Source: Bacilli bacterium (GTDB lineage: Bacteria > Bacillota_I > Bacilli_A > ML615J-28 > CAG-313). From it: DNA of 38,771 nucleotides. Shown here piece after piece: positions 15,589 through 25,255 of the stretch. Numbering within the stretch: the first letter of the stretch is position 1; every line of letters begins with the position of its first letter. A program made the translations under genes and the position numbers. The notes below the pieces were generated by a model. That model was given only the letters and a program-made list of their open reading frames with translations, searched no databases and was not told the DNA's origin. The stretch is taken from positions 1-38,771 of the forward strand of contig JAFTPH010000042.1 in NCBI GenBank assembly GCA_017463365.1, given 5' to 3'.

Positions 15589-18500
15589 TTATTCAGCGTA
15601 AAATACTTCAATTTTGTCAACACGAACTTGAGCAGCTAATTCATCAATTGTGAATGAAGTAGCGCTTGATGCAAATTCGATAGTTGTAGTGCTACCATCA
15701 ATTGTAACAGTTGCACCAGTAATATCTAATGATTTGAAGTGTTTATTGTTTGTAGTGATTACAACTTTAGTGAATGCTTTTGTAGATTCAACTACTACTT
15801 GTGAACCAGCATAGAATCTTGCAGGATTGTAGTATTTTCCGTTTACTGCAGCTTTAGCACCATTTCTATTGTTGCTTACTTTAATTCCATTTTCTTCCCA
15901 AACTTGTGCTTCATCAGAAATTTGAGTTCTCTTTGAAAGGTCATTAAAAGTAATTGTTGCAGATTTAGTTGCAGGAGTTTCTCCACCTGTTGAACCTCCT
16001 GTGTTACCACTTTCAATTACAGCAGTAGCACCAGCAGCAACTTGTCTAGCATTATTATATGTACCCATCTTACCAGTTACAGTAACAACGTCACCAACTT
16101 TAACGTTAGTAGCAAGTCTGTAGCAGTATAATTCACCAGTTTCATCTTTAATAGTTACAGTAATGTTACCATATTTGTCGCTCCAAGGAGTATTGATTTC
16201 AGAAACAGTACCCTTAACAACAATACTTGCACCATCTTCTAATTTTAATGCTTCAGCAATTTTAATTGTTCCAGCAGGAGTAGAAGGAGTTTCTTCTTCT
16301 TTTTCTACATCAACAACAACGTAAGCAACTGCACCAGCTGCAAGTTGTCTTGCTTCTTTATAAGTTGCCATTTCACCAACAACGATAACTAATTGACCAA
16401 CTTCAACTTTAGTAGCAAGTCTGTAGCAGTATAATGATCCAGAGATATCACTAACAGTAACGCTCATATTACCATAAGTTTCATTCCATGGAGTGTTAAT
16501 TTCAGTAACTGTAGCTTGAATAGCAACCTTTGTTCCATCAGCTAATTTATTAGCTCCACGAATTGATAATGAAATTGCATCAGCAGGTATTTCGATTTCT
16601 TCTTTTGGAGCACTAGCGATTAATTCATAAGTAGCACCAGCTGCAAGTTGTCTTTCTTCTTTATAAGTTGCCATTTCACCAGTAACTTTAATAGTATCAC
16701 CTAATGCAACTTTACCAGCAAGTCTGAATAAATATAATGAACCAGTTTCATCTGTAAGAGTTACAGAAATATTTTTATATTGTTCACTGTATTCAGTTTT
16801 AATTTCAGAAACAACACCTGTAAGAATAACTGGAGTTTCATCTTCTAATGTTAATGCATCTTTAATAGTTGTTTCAACAGGATTAACTGGGTCTTTTACG
16901 ATTTCAGCAGTAGCACCAGCTGCAAGTTGTCTAGCACCTTTATAAGTTGCCATTTCACCTGTAACGATGATATAATCATCTAATTCAACTTTAGTAGCAA
17001 GTCTATAGCAGTATAATTCACCAGAGATGTCAGCGATAGTAACGCTCATGTTACCATAGTAATCACTCCATGCTGTATTAATTTCAATAACTTTACCTTG
17101 AAGTGAAATTGTAGTTCCATCTTCTTGTTTTAATGCATATTTAACTGAAACCAAGTCTGTATCTACTTCATCAGATACTTCAGTTTTGATAATTTCAGCA
17201 GTAGCACCTTGAGCAACTTGTCTTAATCCATTATAAGTAGTCATTGAACCAGTTACTTTAATAACATCACCAACAACAACTTTTGTTCCTAATCTATATA
17301 CATATAATCCACCTGTTGCATCAGCGATAGTAACAGAAAGGTTATTGTATTGATCGCTCCATTCAATGTTTACTTTAACAACAGTACCAGTAACGATAAC
17401 TTTTGTTCCATCAGGTAATTCATTTGCTTTTGCGATTGAAACTTCTACAGGGTCTGCAGGAGCAGGTGTTTCTCCACCAGTATTTCCACCTTCAATTACA
17501 GCAGTAGCACCAGCTGCAAGTTGTTTAGCACCATTATATGAACCCATCTTACCAGTTACAGTAACAACGTCACCAACTTTAACGTTAGTAGCAAGTCTGT
17601 AGCAGTATAATTCACCAGTTTCATCTTTAATAGTTACAGTAATGTTACCATAAGAATCGCTCCAAGGAGTATTGATTTCAGAAACAGTACCTTTAACAAC
17701 AACTTTAACACCATCTTCTAATTTTAATGCTTCAGCGATTGTTACTTTTTTACCTTCTTCTTCTTTTACTTCTTCTTTACCAACGATTTCACCAGTAGAT
17801 CCAGCTGCAAGTTGTTTAGCTCCATTGTATGAACCCATCTTACCTGTTAATTTAACAACGTCACCAACTTTAACATTTAATTTAGTTCTGTAGCAGTATA
17901 ATGTACCAGTTTCATCTTGGATAGTTACAGTAATGTTACCATAAGTATCGCTCCAAGGAGTATTAATTTCGATTACAGTACCTTTAACGATTACATCAGT
18001 ACCATCTTCTAATTTTAATGCTTCAGCGATTGTGATAGTTTTAACTTCAGTTTTTAAATTTAGTGTTAATTCAACTTTTTCTTCGATTGAACCACATTTA
18101 ATTGTTGCAGTTAAAGTTGCAGTAGTATCTGCAGTAACAACAAATTTACCATTTACTAATACAGATGCAGGATTTAATGCCCATTCAACTGTAACACCTT
18201 CAGCAGGGTTTACATTAGGGAATGCAAATTCTGAACCATTATAGTAAGCTTTTTCTAAAGTAACAGCTTTTACTTTGTTTACTGTTTGTTCAACTTTTTC
18301 TTCATCAGTTAAAGTTGGAGCACTTGCTTCAGCGATTGATGAAGCAACAGCGATAACACGGCTGTTATAAGGTTTGTATGTAGAATATTTATCATATGTA
18401 GCAGCGTTCATTGTTACATATTTTCCAACATAACCTTGTAACATTTCATCTTCTTCAGCAGAATAAGATTTGTAGTAAACTAATACTTGAGCACCAGTTG

Positions 18501-19413
18501 TTGGGTCTTCTAACCAATAAGAATCACTATCGTTAGCATTGTATTTACCATAAACTAGTTTACCATATAATTTAAGTGTTTGACCACCATACATACCATC
18601 ACTAATTGATTGTTCATGTAATTCTTGAATTGAAACTTCATCAGTATAAACGATATTTTGATCTTCAATATCAGTTACAGTAACTTCAATGTTAGAACCA
18701 ACTTGTAATACACCATAGTAAACAGTGATTGATCCTTTAACGTGAACTTCATCACCAACTTTTACAGCAACTTTATTAGAGTATACATAGATACCAGCAG
18801 TTCCATCACTTACCATGAATTGACCAGCACCGCTTGCTGCACAAACTGCAGTAACAGTTGCGTCAAATTCAACTGGATATTCTAAATCAGAACTACTTGA
18901 ACCAGGTTTAACACCATTTTCTTCGAAATAGAATTTAGCAGCAGCTTCTTTAATAGTAGCTAAAGTACCTCTTTCGATAGCACTAACTTCTTCTAAAACT
19001 GTAAATGTAAATTCTTTCTTAGCAGTTAATGTTTTAGTTTCATCATAAGTAATTGTAAATGTAGCAGTTAATGTTACATTTGCATTTCCAGCACCTTTTT
19101 CAGGTCTAGTTACTTTTGCTGTTTTGAATGTTGTTGATACAGCACCATTTTCCATTAAATCAGCAATTGCGATTACATCTGGATTACTACTTTCCCAAGT
19201 AATAGGAATTTCATATCCACTCTTTTTACCTTTAATAGCTAATTGGAAAGATGTAGTTACTTCAGTTGTGTTCGCGAATGTAACATTTTGAGTAAATTCA
19301 TCTAACACTTTTTGAGCTTCTTCTTTAGCACTTCCACCACCACATGCTACTAAAGCGATAGCAGCAAATAATGTTAAAGCAACTAAGAAGAATTTTTTAA
19401 ATGTCTTCAACAT
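15589..19413 (-). CDS. Giant lipoprotein with seven tandem OB-fold repeats (1274 aa)
   Basis: A lipid-anchored surface protein: signal peptide ending at L-V-A-C (Cys24). Order of parts: bacterial Ig-like domain about 30-142; an OB-like domain about 146-250 with Q-F-M-V-S-D-G-T-A-G-I-Y-V-Y, resembling the OB-like domains of the B. subtilis nuclease YhcR; a second about 256-358; another Ig-like domain about 370-455; seven repeats of about 87 residues at 459-545, 556-642, 656-743, 754-840, 847-932, 948-1033 and 1048-1134; a C-terminal beta domain 1150-1274. Each repeat reads I-x-x-A-x-x-L-x-D-G, then W-S-x-x-Y-G-N, then L-Y-C-Y-R, V-G-D, Y-x-x-x-R-Q-L-A-A-G-A-T. No nuclease catalytic motif is seen. 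OB folds bind single-stranded nucleic acid or oligosaccharide; nucleic acid capture is inferred from the adjacent nuclease. Last gene of the operon, with AGGAG before its ATG. Confidence 0.85.
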   Translation of the reverse strand: MLKTFKKFFLVALTLFAAIALVACGGGSAKEEAQKVLDEFTQNVTFANTTEVTTSFQLAIKGKKSGYEIPITWESSNPDVIAIADLMENGAVSTTFKTAKVTRPEKGAGNANVTLTATFTITYDETKTLTAKKEFTFTVLEEVSAIERGTLATIKEAAAKFYFEENGVKPGSSSSDLEYPVEFDATVTAVCAASGAGQFMVSDGTAGIYVYSNKVAVKVGDEVHVKGSITVYYGVLQVGSNIEVTVTDIEDQNIVYTDEVSIQELHEQSISDGMYGGQTLKLYGKLVYGKYNANDSDSYWLEDPTTGAQVLVYYKSYSAEEDEMLQGYVGKYVTMNAATYDKYSTYKPYNSRVIAVASSIAEASAPTLTDEEKVEQTVNKVKAVTLEKAYYNGSEFAFPNVNPAEGVTVEWALNPASVLVNGKFVVTADTTATLTATIKCGSIEEKVELTLNLKTEVKTITIAEALKLEDGTDVIVKGTVIEINTPWSDTYGNITVTIQDETGTLYCYRTKLNVKVGDVVKLTGKMGSYNGAKQLAAGSTGEIVGKEEVKEEEGKKVTIAEALKLEDGVKVVVKGTVSEINTPWSDSYGNITVTIKDETGELYCYRLATNVKVGDVVTVTGKMGSYNGAKQLAAGATAVIEGGNTGGETPAPADPVEVSIAKANELPDGTKVIVTGTVVKVNIEWSDQYNNLSVTIADATGGLYVYRLGTKVVVGDVIKVTGSMTTYNGLRQVAQGATAEIIKTEVSDEVDTDLVSVKYALKQEDGTTISLQGKVIEINTAWSDYYGNMSVTIADISGELYCYRLATKVELDDYIIVTGEMATYKGARQLAAGATAEIVKDPVNPVETTIKDALTLEDETPVILTGVVSEIKTEYSEQYKNISVTLTDETGSLYLFRLAGKVALGDTIKVTGEMATYKEERQLAAGATYELIASAPKEEIEIPADAISLSIRGANKLADGTKVAIQATVTEINTPWNETYGNMSVTVSDISGSLYCYRLATKVEVGQLVIVVGEMATYKEARQLAAGAVAYVVVDVEKEEETPSTPAGTIKIAEALKLEDGASIVVKGTVSEINTPWSDKYGNITVTIKDETGELYCYRLATNVKVGDVVTVTGKMGTYNNARQVAAGATAVIESGNTGGSTGGETPATKSATITFNDLSKRTQISDEAQVWEENGIKVSNNRNGAKAAVNGKYYNPARFYAGSQVVVESTKAFTKVVITTNNKHFKSLDITGATVTIDGSTTTIEFASSATSFTIDELAAQVRVDKIEVFYAE
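16012..18039 (-). repeat. Seven in-frame OB-fold coding repeats
   Basis: Repeat units lie at 17779-18039, 17488-17748, 17185-17448, 16894-17154, 16618-16875, 16315-16572 and 16012-16272, joined by short acidic or Gly/Thr/Pro linkers. Units 2 and 7 share an uninterrupted identical stretch of 111 bp (16063-16173 and 17542-17652), although they are not neighbours. Confidence 0.92.
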
Positions 19414-19432
19414 GTTTTAAAATCTCCTTTTT

Positions 19433-20770
19433 TTATTTTTGGTAACCTAAATCTTGTAAATTCATTACCATTAATTGATACCCATCATAATATGGTTGAA
19501 CTACCCCTACAACATTTGTGAATGTACATCCTTCAAATGTTGCCCATGTTTTATTTTTAATAATTCCCGTAACTTTTAATGCGACATTCGCATCGATTCT
19601 AATATTAACTCTTACTCCATCTGGAGTTTCAGTATAAATAGTGTAAGCTTCTGTATTTTCATCATCTTTACCACCAACTACTTTTAAAGTATCAAGTTTA
19701 ATTAAACGGCAAGACATTGAAACATCTAGATTTTGCCAATCTTGTGATGTTAATACAGTTGGCTCAACCACATTACCTGTAGATTCTACTTCAATTCGGT
19801 GATTTGCAACTCCAACTACTTGAAGAGCACCATTATGATAACTAATATTAGCATTTGTAATAATGTAATTTCCTTCAGCTAATTTTAAGTTTTCTTCGAA
19901 TCCACCATAAATATATACACCATATTTTTTACCATCGCCTTCAACGAATACTTCGTTTCCGTCTTCATCTACAGTGTAATATCCTTCATTTACTTGTTCA
20001 ATATATGCAGAACTAATACCTAATTTTCTAGTTACTAATCCTTCAATATATACCTTTGTTCCTTTGAACTCTTCTGATGAAATTGCCTCAGGAGTTCCAA
20101 ATTCATCAATAATTTGTTTTAACGTATATTTTTTACCTTGTGCGCTATAATCGTATGTTGGATCTTGTTCTCCATTTGTACGATCTTTAAATGCTTGTGC
20201 ACGACTATTTGCGTCATAGAATGTTTGCATATAAATAGTTCCAGTTAAACCTTTTGCTGGAGAATATCCCTCTTCAACTAATTCAAGATTTAACATTCTA
20301 TATGGTTCAGTAGCACTATTGCGATACCAAACATATGCTAAATATCTACTATTACTATCAAATAATCCTGTTGGATCAGCTTGTAAAATAACTGATTCAG
20401 CATTTTTTAATTTTTCTTTAGTAAATTTAGCAGCTGCAATTCCCCATGGTTCAACTTTATATGTTGATTCTGGAGTATCTAACCCTAAATATCTAACACT
20501 AATATCTTCTTTTCCTGTTGAAAGTAATGTTGTAAAGTATGTTGTGTCTCCATCAACATATTTAGTTACTTCAGCAAAACTTACCCCATCAACATCAAGA
20601 GTTGATGTTGATGTAGGCATTTTTGATATTTCTAATGTGTCTGTATATTTTGTTCTTGATCCAGTTAAATCAATTTTAGATCCATCTGGTGTATCTCCAC
20701 CACAACCTACAAGACAAATTATTGTAAATATTGTTAGAACTAAGGCAAATAGTTTAGTTCTAAATTTCAT
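19433..20770 (-). CDS. Thermonuclease (SNase-like) lipoprotein with C-terminal OB-type domains (445 aa)
   Basis: A secreted, lipid-anchored calcium-dependent nuclease. Lipobox L-V-G-C at residue 23. The SNase domain spans about 66-200. V-D-G-D-T (73-76) supplies the metal aspartates, R93 in V-R-Y-L-G-L-D-T-P-E corresponds to staphylococcal Arg35, D98 and E101 to Asp40 and the general base Glu43, and R142 in S-R-Y-L-A-Y-V to Arg87. All catalytic positions are therefore kept. Residues 200-330 and 335-445 form two more beta-rich domains, the first OB-like (K-V-Y-I-E-G-L-V-T, then Y-I-I-T-N-A-N-I-S-Y-H-N-G-A-L-Q-V-V). It lies 12 nt after the binding protein gene and 19 nt before the OB-repeat lipoprotein, so it is co-expressed with an importer. 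Confidence 0.88.
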   Translation of the reverse strand: MKFRTKLFALVLTIFTIICLVGCGGDTPDGSKIDLTGSRTKYTDTLEISKMPTSTSTLDVDGVSFAEVTKYVDGDTTYFTTLLSTGKEDISVRYLGLDTPESTYKVEPWGIAAAKFTKEKLKNAESVILQADPTGLFDSNSRYLAYVWYRNSATEPYRMLNLELVEEGYSPAKGLTGTIYMQTFYDANSRAQAFKDRTNGEQDPTYDYSAQGKKYTLKQIIDEFGTPEAISSEEFKGTKVYIEGLVTRKLGISSAYIEQVNEGYYTVDEDGNEVFVEGDGKKYGVYIYGGFEENLKLAEGNYIITNANISYHNGALQVVGVANHRIEVESTGNVVEPTVLTSQDWQNLDVSMSCRLIKLDTLKVVGGKDDENTEAYTIYTETPDGVRVNIRIDANVALKVTGIIKNKTWATFEGCTFTNVVGVVQPYYDGYQLMVMNLQDLGYQK

Positions 20771-20782
20771 TTAAATCACCAA

Positions 20783-22210
20783 TTATACTAAAGCGTTACA
20801 GTTTTTAATTGCTGTTGCGTATGCTTCATCAATTGGAGTTCCTACTAAAATAGCACGAACTAAAGCTTCAGCTTCATCACGAGCTTTAGATGAACCATTG
20901 AATGCTTCTGAAGTATAGAATAATTCTTGTTGTGACCAACCAACTAATTGAGCTTGAGATTTAGTTGTTCCGTCAGATACGCTCGCTTGGAATTCTGCAG
21001 AATTATAAACACTTTCACGAATTGGGAAGTATGCAGTTTCTGTACACCATAATAAAGCGTTATCGAAGTTAGTCATCCATTTCATGAATAACCATCCACC
21101 AAGTTCTTCTAAATCGTTATCTTTATCGAATAAGCAAACGTTAGTACCTTGTTGGATAACATTTTTATTTTGTCCATCTGCTCTTTGTGGATATTCAGCA
21201 ACACCAGTAACGAAGTTAGATGTAGTGTTGTATGATGCACCAGCAGAAGAACCGATTGTCATAATACATTGCATTGCTTTGAATGCATCTGATGAATAGT
21301 CAGTACCGAATCTTGTTGATGTTCCGAACAATCCTGCTTCATAGTTTTCAGCGAACCATCCAATAGCTTCTTTAGATTCAGCGTTATTGAATAAATATTG
21401 ACCTTTACCATTAGCATCGAATCCTGTATATTTACCACCCCATTGTTGAGTTAAAGTGATAAATAAGTTAGCTTCTGAATCAGCAGAGAATCCAGCTGCA
21501 GTTGCTTTTAATGATGCTTCTAATGAATTGTATTCAGCAGTTGTTTTGTAGAATGCTGCAATACCTTCGATTTGTTCCCAAGTAGGATTTCTCCAAGTAC
21601 CATCTGCTTGAACACCATATTTAGCAAGTTCAGTTGCATATGCTTGGAAGAAGTCTTTATTGTAGAATAATACTTCTGTTGATTTATTGAAAGGTACACA
21701 GTACATTTTTCCATCTCCGTATACAGAACCTTCTGCATAGAATGCTGATACGAAGTCATCTTTATCTGCTTGTGTCCATCCAACTTGTTCAGTTGCAACA
21801 GCTGTTTCAGCCCAACTAGGATCATCAACATAGTTAATTTTTGATGCTACAGATGCTGTATCATCAATGTATCCTTCTAAACTTGTTAAAGCTCTAGCGC
21901 TTAAATAACTTGCAATGTGGTCAGGATATGCTTGTGCAATTGTTGGAGCTTCTCCAACTGGAACTGAGTATAAAATTTTGTCTCTTAAATCAGTATAACC
22001 ACCTTGTGATAATTGTTCTACTTCAAACATTGGATATGCTTGTTCGAATGAATCAATCATTTCTTGAATAATTGCTTGGTTTGCTTGTCCCATCGCATGC
22101 CAGAAAGTAATAGTAGTTTTTCCTTCAACAACACCACTATCATTTCCTCCGCAAGCAGCTAATGAAACACTTGCGAATAATAATGCAATAATGCATAAAA
22201 TCTTTTTCAT
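20783..22210 (-). CDS. ABC importer solute-binding lipoprotein, family 1 (475 aa)
   Basis: An extracytoplasmic substrate-binding protein of the UgpB/MalE type, tethered by Cys19 or Cys20 of a lipobox (S-L-A-A-C-G-G-N). The mature N-terminus T-I-T-F-W-H-A-M is characteristic of the family, with F-W-H-A/S-M most common among glycerol-phosphate-type binders. Length is normal. The gene follows its two permeases by 54 nt, the largest gap in the operon, and precedes the nuclease. Substrate is unknown: sugars or sugar phosphates are the family norm; a product of nucleic acid breakdown is suggested only by context. Confidence 0.88.
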   Translation of the reverse strand: MKKILCIIALLFASVSLAACGGNDSGVVEGKTTITFWHAMGQANQAIIQEMIDSFEQAYPMFEVEQLSQGGYTDLRDKILYSVPVGEAPTIAQAYPDHIASYLSARALTSLEGYIDDTASVASKINYVDDPSWAETAVATEQVGWTQADKDDFVSAFYAEGSVYGDGKMYCVPFNKSTEVLFYNKDFFQAYATELAKYGVQADGTWRNPTWEQIEGIAAFYKTTAEYNSLEASLKATAAGFSADSEANLFITLTQQWGGKYTGFDANGKGQYLFNNAESKEAIGWFAENYEAGLFGTSTRFGTDYSSDAFKAMQCIMTIGSSAGASYNTTSNFVTGVAEYPQRADGQNKNVIQQGTNVCLFDKDNDLEELGGWLFMKWMTNFDNALLWCTETAYFPIRESVYNSAEFQASVSDGTTKSQAQLVGWSQQELFYTSEAFNGSSKARDEAEALVRAILVGTPIDEAYATAIKNCNALV

Positions 22211-22264
22211 TTTTAATCTCCTTTTATCTTTGTTACTTATATCTATTCTAAAACAAGTTTAGTT

Positions 22265-23176
22265 TTAGCCTTTAATACCACTTCTTGATACCCCTGACAT
22301 AATATACTTACGTAAGAAGATAAATACAAGAAGTAACGGAACAGTTACAAGAACTGTCGCTGCCATTTGCGTATTATACGCAATACGTCCAGTTTCTGGA
22401 TCGGTGAAGGCTGCCCCACGTAACCCGTTCGTAATCAAACGCATTTCTAGTTTATTGGCTACTAGGTTAGGCCATACATATGAGTTCCATGAACCCATTA
22501 ATTTTAAGATTGTGATTGTAATGATTGTTGGCATTGCAATCGGAATCATAATTTTTAATAAATATTTGAAATCTCCTGTTCCATCAACTTTAGCCGCATA
22601 GTAAAGTTCATCAGGAATTTGTTTAAACGTTTGTCTTAATAAATAAATATAGAAGACACTTACAATAAACGGCACAATTAATGCTGTATATGTATTACCC
22701 CATTTTAAGTCAGCAACTACTGTTTTATAGTTAGTAATTGTCATCATTTCACCTGGGATCATCATTGTAGCCATAAATAATGAGAACATTAAGTTGCTAC
22801 CTTTAAATTTAATCCTCGCAAATGCGAATGCAGCAAGAATTGTTGTAATTAATGAACCAATTGTTGATAAAACACCTACATAAATTGTGTTATATAATAA
22901 TCGTCCATAATTAAATTCTGTTGTACTTAAAGCATTTTTATAGTTTATCCATTGAGGATGTGCTGTAAACAACGATTGAATTGGCGCTTCTAATTCAGCA
23001 GATGTTTTTAATGATACTAAGAACATCCAATAGAAAGGCACAATTACAAAGAAAGCCATAATAATTAAGAAAGAATAAAGAATAATGTGTTTGATAATTC
23101 TTAAAATTCTTTCTCTTTTAATCATTGCTTGAGCATTCATATGTTCACTTTGTGGAGTTATAACTTTACTTGACAT
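22265..23176 (-). CDS. ABC importer permease, MalG/UgpE-type (303 aa)
   Basis: Inner membrane subunit of the carbohydrate-type (CUT1) importer. Six hydrophobic helices follow a cytoplasmic N-terminus of about 30 residues. The coupling-helix motif E-L-Y-Y-A-A-K-V-D-G-T-G-D-F-K-Y-L occurs near residue 190, the usual EAA loop that docks on the ATPase. It pairs with the neighbouring permease, 12 nt upstream. Strong ribosome site (GGAGG). Confidence 0.92.
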   Translation of the reverse strand: MSSKVITPQSEHMNAQAMIKRERILRIIKHIILYSFLIIMAFFVIVPFYWMFLVSLKTSAELEAPIQSLFTAHPQWINYKNALSTTEFNYGRLLYNTIYVGVLSTIGSLITTILAAFAFARIKFKGSNLMFSLFMATMMIPGEMMTITNYKTVVADLKWGNTYTALIVPFIVSVFYIYLLRQTFKQIPDELYYAAKVDGTGDFKYLLKIMIPIAMPTIITITILKLMGSWNSYVWPNLVANKLEMRLITNGLRGAAFTDPETGRIAYNTQMAATVLVTVPLLLVFIFLRKYIMSGVSRSGIKG

Positions 23177-23188
23177 ATCTTACACCTC

Positions 23189-24121
23189 CTAGTAATGAAC
23201 AAATCTCTTGCTGACTTGTGATTGGATGGCGGTAATAATCATAATTATTACGAATAGTACAACTGCTCCAGCAGCGGCACGTCCAACCCCTCCGTCAACT
23301 CTCTTAAGACTGTCATAAATGTACCATACAATGGTTGCCATTGTATTTTGTTGATATCCATATGGTCTAGCATTATCAAAGATTGAAATAACTGAGTTAT
23401 ATTCTTTAAATGCACCAATGAATGATGTAATCATTAAATAAACAATTTGTGGAGAAAGTAGTGGAACTGTAATTCTACCAAATGTTCTAAGCTTTGATGT
23501 ACCATCAATTTGAGCTGCTTGATAGTATTGTTTATCAATACCTTGTAATGAACTTAAGAATAATAGAATTTTAAATGGTAAAGCGTCCCACACGATATAG
23601 ATTAATAATACCGCTAAACTATTAACATATGGTGCAGTACCTAAGTCAGATCCTAACCATTTAATTGGATCTCCTCCAAACATTTGAACTAATGTATTAA
23701 CTAAACCTGATTTATCATCAAACATAACCGCAAATACCATCCCAATAGCGATTGTATTTGTTACGTATGGTAAGAAGAAAATAGTTTGTAATACTTTTTG
23801 GAATTTAGGAATTGAATTTAAAGCAACAGCAATTATTAATGCTAAAGCAATTGAGATCGGTACAGATACTACCGCGATTAATGCTGTGTTTTTTAAATAA
23901 ATGTTTATAAAGTTCATATCAGGGTTTACATCGCTTCGAACAAATAAGATTTCGAAGTTTCCTAAACCAATACCTGAATATTCACCACTAAAATAATTGT
24001 AATTTTCTTTGAAAGCTGTAATAAATGTATTAACTAGCGGATAGAAAGTAAACACAATCATCAATATGATTGTTGGTGCTAGATACAACCACGCTTTCCA
24101 TTGACTTTGTTTAACTTCCAT
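23189..24121 (-). CDS. ABC importer permease, MalF/UgpA-type (310 aa)
   Basis: Second membrane subunit of the importer. Opens with A-W-L-Y-L-A-P-T-I-I-L-M, the standard first helix of CUT1 MalF/UgpA-type permeases, and has the EAA-loop sequence Q-Y-Y-Q-A-A-Q-I-D-G-T-S-K near residue 200. Six helices, normal length. It starts 1 nt after the ATPase stop codon, so the two are translationally linked. Confidence 0.92.
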   Translation of the reverse strand: MEVKQSQWKAWLYLAPTIILMIVFTFYPLVNTFITAFKENYNYFSGEYSGIGLGNFEILFVRSDVNPDMNFINIYLKNTALIAVVSVPISIALALIIAVALNSIPKFQKVLQTIFFLPYVTNTIAIGMVFAVMFDDKSGLVNTLVQMFGGDPIKWLGSDLGTAPYVNSLAVLLIYIVWDALPFKILLFLSSLQGIDKQYYQAAQIDGTSKLRTFGRITVPLLSPQIVYLMITSFIGAFKEYNSVISIFDNARPYGYQQNTMATIVWYIYDSLKRVDGGVGRAAAGAVVLFVIIMIITAIQSQVSKRFVHY

Positions 24122-24122
24122 A

Positions 24123-25202
24123 CTATTGAATTCGACTTTCTGTTATTTTATCAAATACGAAACATTTATTTTTCTTAATAGTTGCTTTAATTTGTTTTCC
24201 TGGTTCAACATTTTTAATATCTGAGTCAATAATGAAACGGAATGTAGGATTTTCAGAATATGGATTTCTTCCCACAATTGATTTGTCACGTCCGATATAT
24301 TCTACTTGTTCAATATCAATTGTAAATTCTCCAGTACCTTCATCGTTTACTTCAAATCCTTCAGGTCTAATACCAACAATTACATCTTGGTTTTCTAATT
24401 CAGAATCACCAATTTTTTCATCACCAATATATAAACCTTTGTTTTCAACTTTACCAAAGAATAAATTAATTGGTGGAGTTCCTAAGAATTTAGCAACAAA
24501 TTTATTAACAGGATTGTTGTAAACTTCTTGTGGAGCACCTTTTTGTTGTTCAAGACCAGTTTTCATAACTACGATTTCATCAGAAATACTCATCGCTTCT
24601 TCTTGGTCATGAGTTACGAAAATAGTTGTGATACCCGTTTCACGTTGAATTCTTTTGATTTCTTCACGAGTTTGTAAACGTAAACGAGCATCTAAGTTAG
24701 ATAATGGTTCATCTAATAATAACACTCTTGGTTCTTTAACTAACGCACGAGCAATCGCAACACGTTGTTGTTGTCCACCTGATAATTGTTTAGGTTTACG
24801 ATTTAATAATGTCCCGATGTCAACTAAGTCAGCAACCTTTTGAGCTCTTTCTAAAGCTTCTTGTTTAGGCACTTTTAAGTTTTGTAAAGGGAATAAGATG
24901 TTTTGTAACACTGTCATATGAGGGTATAGAGCATAGTTTTGGAAAACTAGTCCAATTCCTCTTTTTTCTGGTGGTAACTCAGTTACATCTTCATCATCAA
25001 AAAAGATTTTCCCTGATGTAGGTTTAAGTAGACCAGCAATCATGTATAGAGTTGTTGATTTACCACATCCAGAAGGACCTAATAAACCAATTAATTTCCC
25101 TGAAGGGATAGTAATATCAAGTTCATCTACGGCTCTTACTTGTTGAGATGCATCACCTTTATCTTGGAAAACCTTAGTTAGTTTCTCTAATCTAATATCC
25201 AT
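24123..25202 (-). CDS. ABC importer ATPase, UgpC/MsmX-type (359 aa)
   Basis: Energises the importer. Walker A G-P-S-G-C-G-K-S-T, Q-loop V-F-Q-N-Y-A-L-Y-P-H-M-T, signature L-S-G-G-Q-Q-Q-R-V-A-I-A-R-A, Walker B V-L-L-L-D-E-P-L-S-N-L-D-A and the switch histidine in F-V-T-H-D-Q-E-E-A are all intact. Residues from about 240 form the TOBE/regulatory domain usual in this group. MsmX-type ATPases often serve several importers; here a dedicated copy heads the operon, with promoter and GGAGG ribosome site directly upstream. Confidence 0.95.
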   Translation of the reverse strand: MDIRLEKLTKVFQDKGDASQQVRAVDELDITIPSGKLIGLLGPSGCGKSTTLYMIAGLLKPTSGKIFFDDEDVTELPPEKRGIGLVFQNYALYPHMTVLQNILFPLQNLKVPKQEALERAQKVADLVDIGTLLNRKPKQLSGGQQQRVAIARALVKEPRVLLLDEPLSNLDARLRLQTREEIKRIQRETGITTIFVTHDQEEAMSISDEIVVMKTGLEQQKGAPQEVYNNPVNKFVAKFLGTPPINLFFGKVENKGLYIGDEKIGDSELENQDVIVGIRPEGFEVNDEGTGEFTIDIEQVEYIGRDKSIVGRNPYSENPTFRFIIDSDIKNVEPGKQIKATIKKNKCFVFDKITESRIQ

Positions 25203-25255
25203 ATAGCATTCCTCCGCAAAATTTTAAGAAGTATTTTTACTTCCTTTTTTATCTT

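Noticed and set aside
16012-18039. CRISPR-like or tandem DNA repeat array
   Set aside because: The periodicity is about 290 bp, in frame, and explained by protein repeats. There are no short constant repeats with unique spacers.
17366-18244. Plus-strand open frames inside the OB-repeat gene (and 20319-20774 inside the nuclease gene)
   Set aside because: They are antisense shadows of repetitive or Val/Thr-rich coding sequence, without ribosome sites or recognisable products.
22248-22268. Small inverted repeat CTAAAAC / GTTTTAG between permease and binding-protein genes
   Set aside because: The stem is short and A/T-rich with no U-run. It might stabilise mRNA but is too weak to call.
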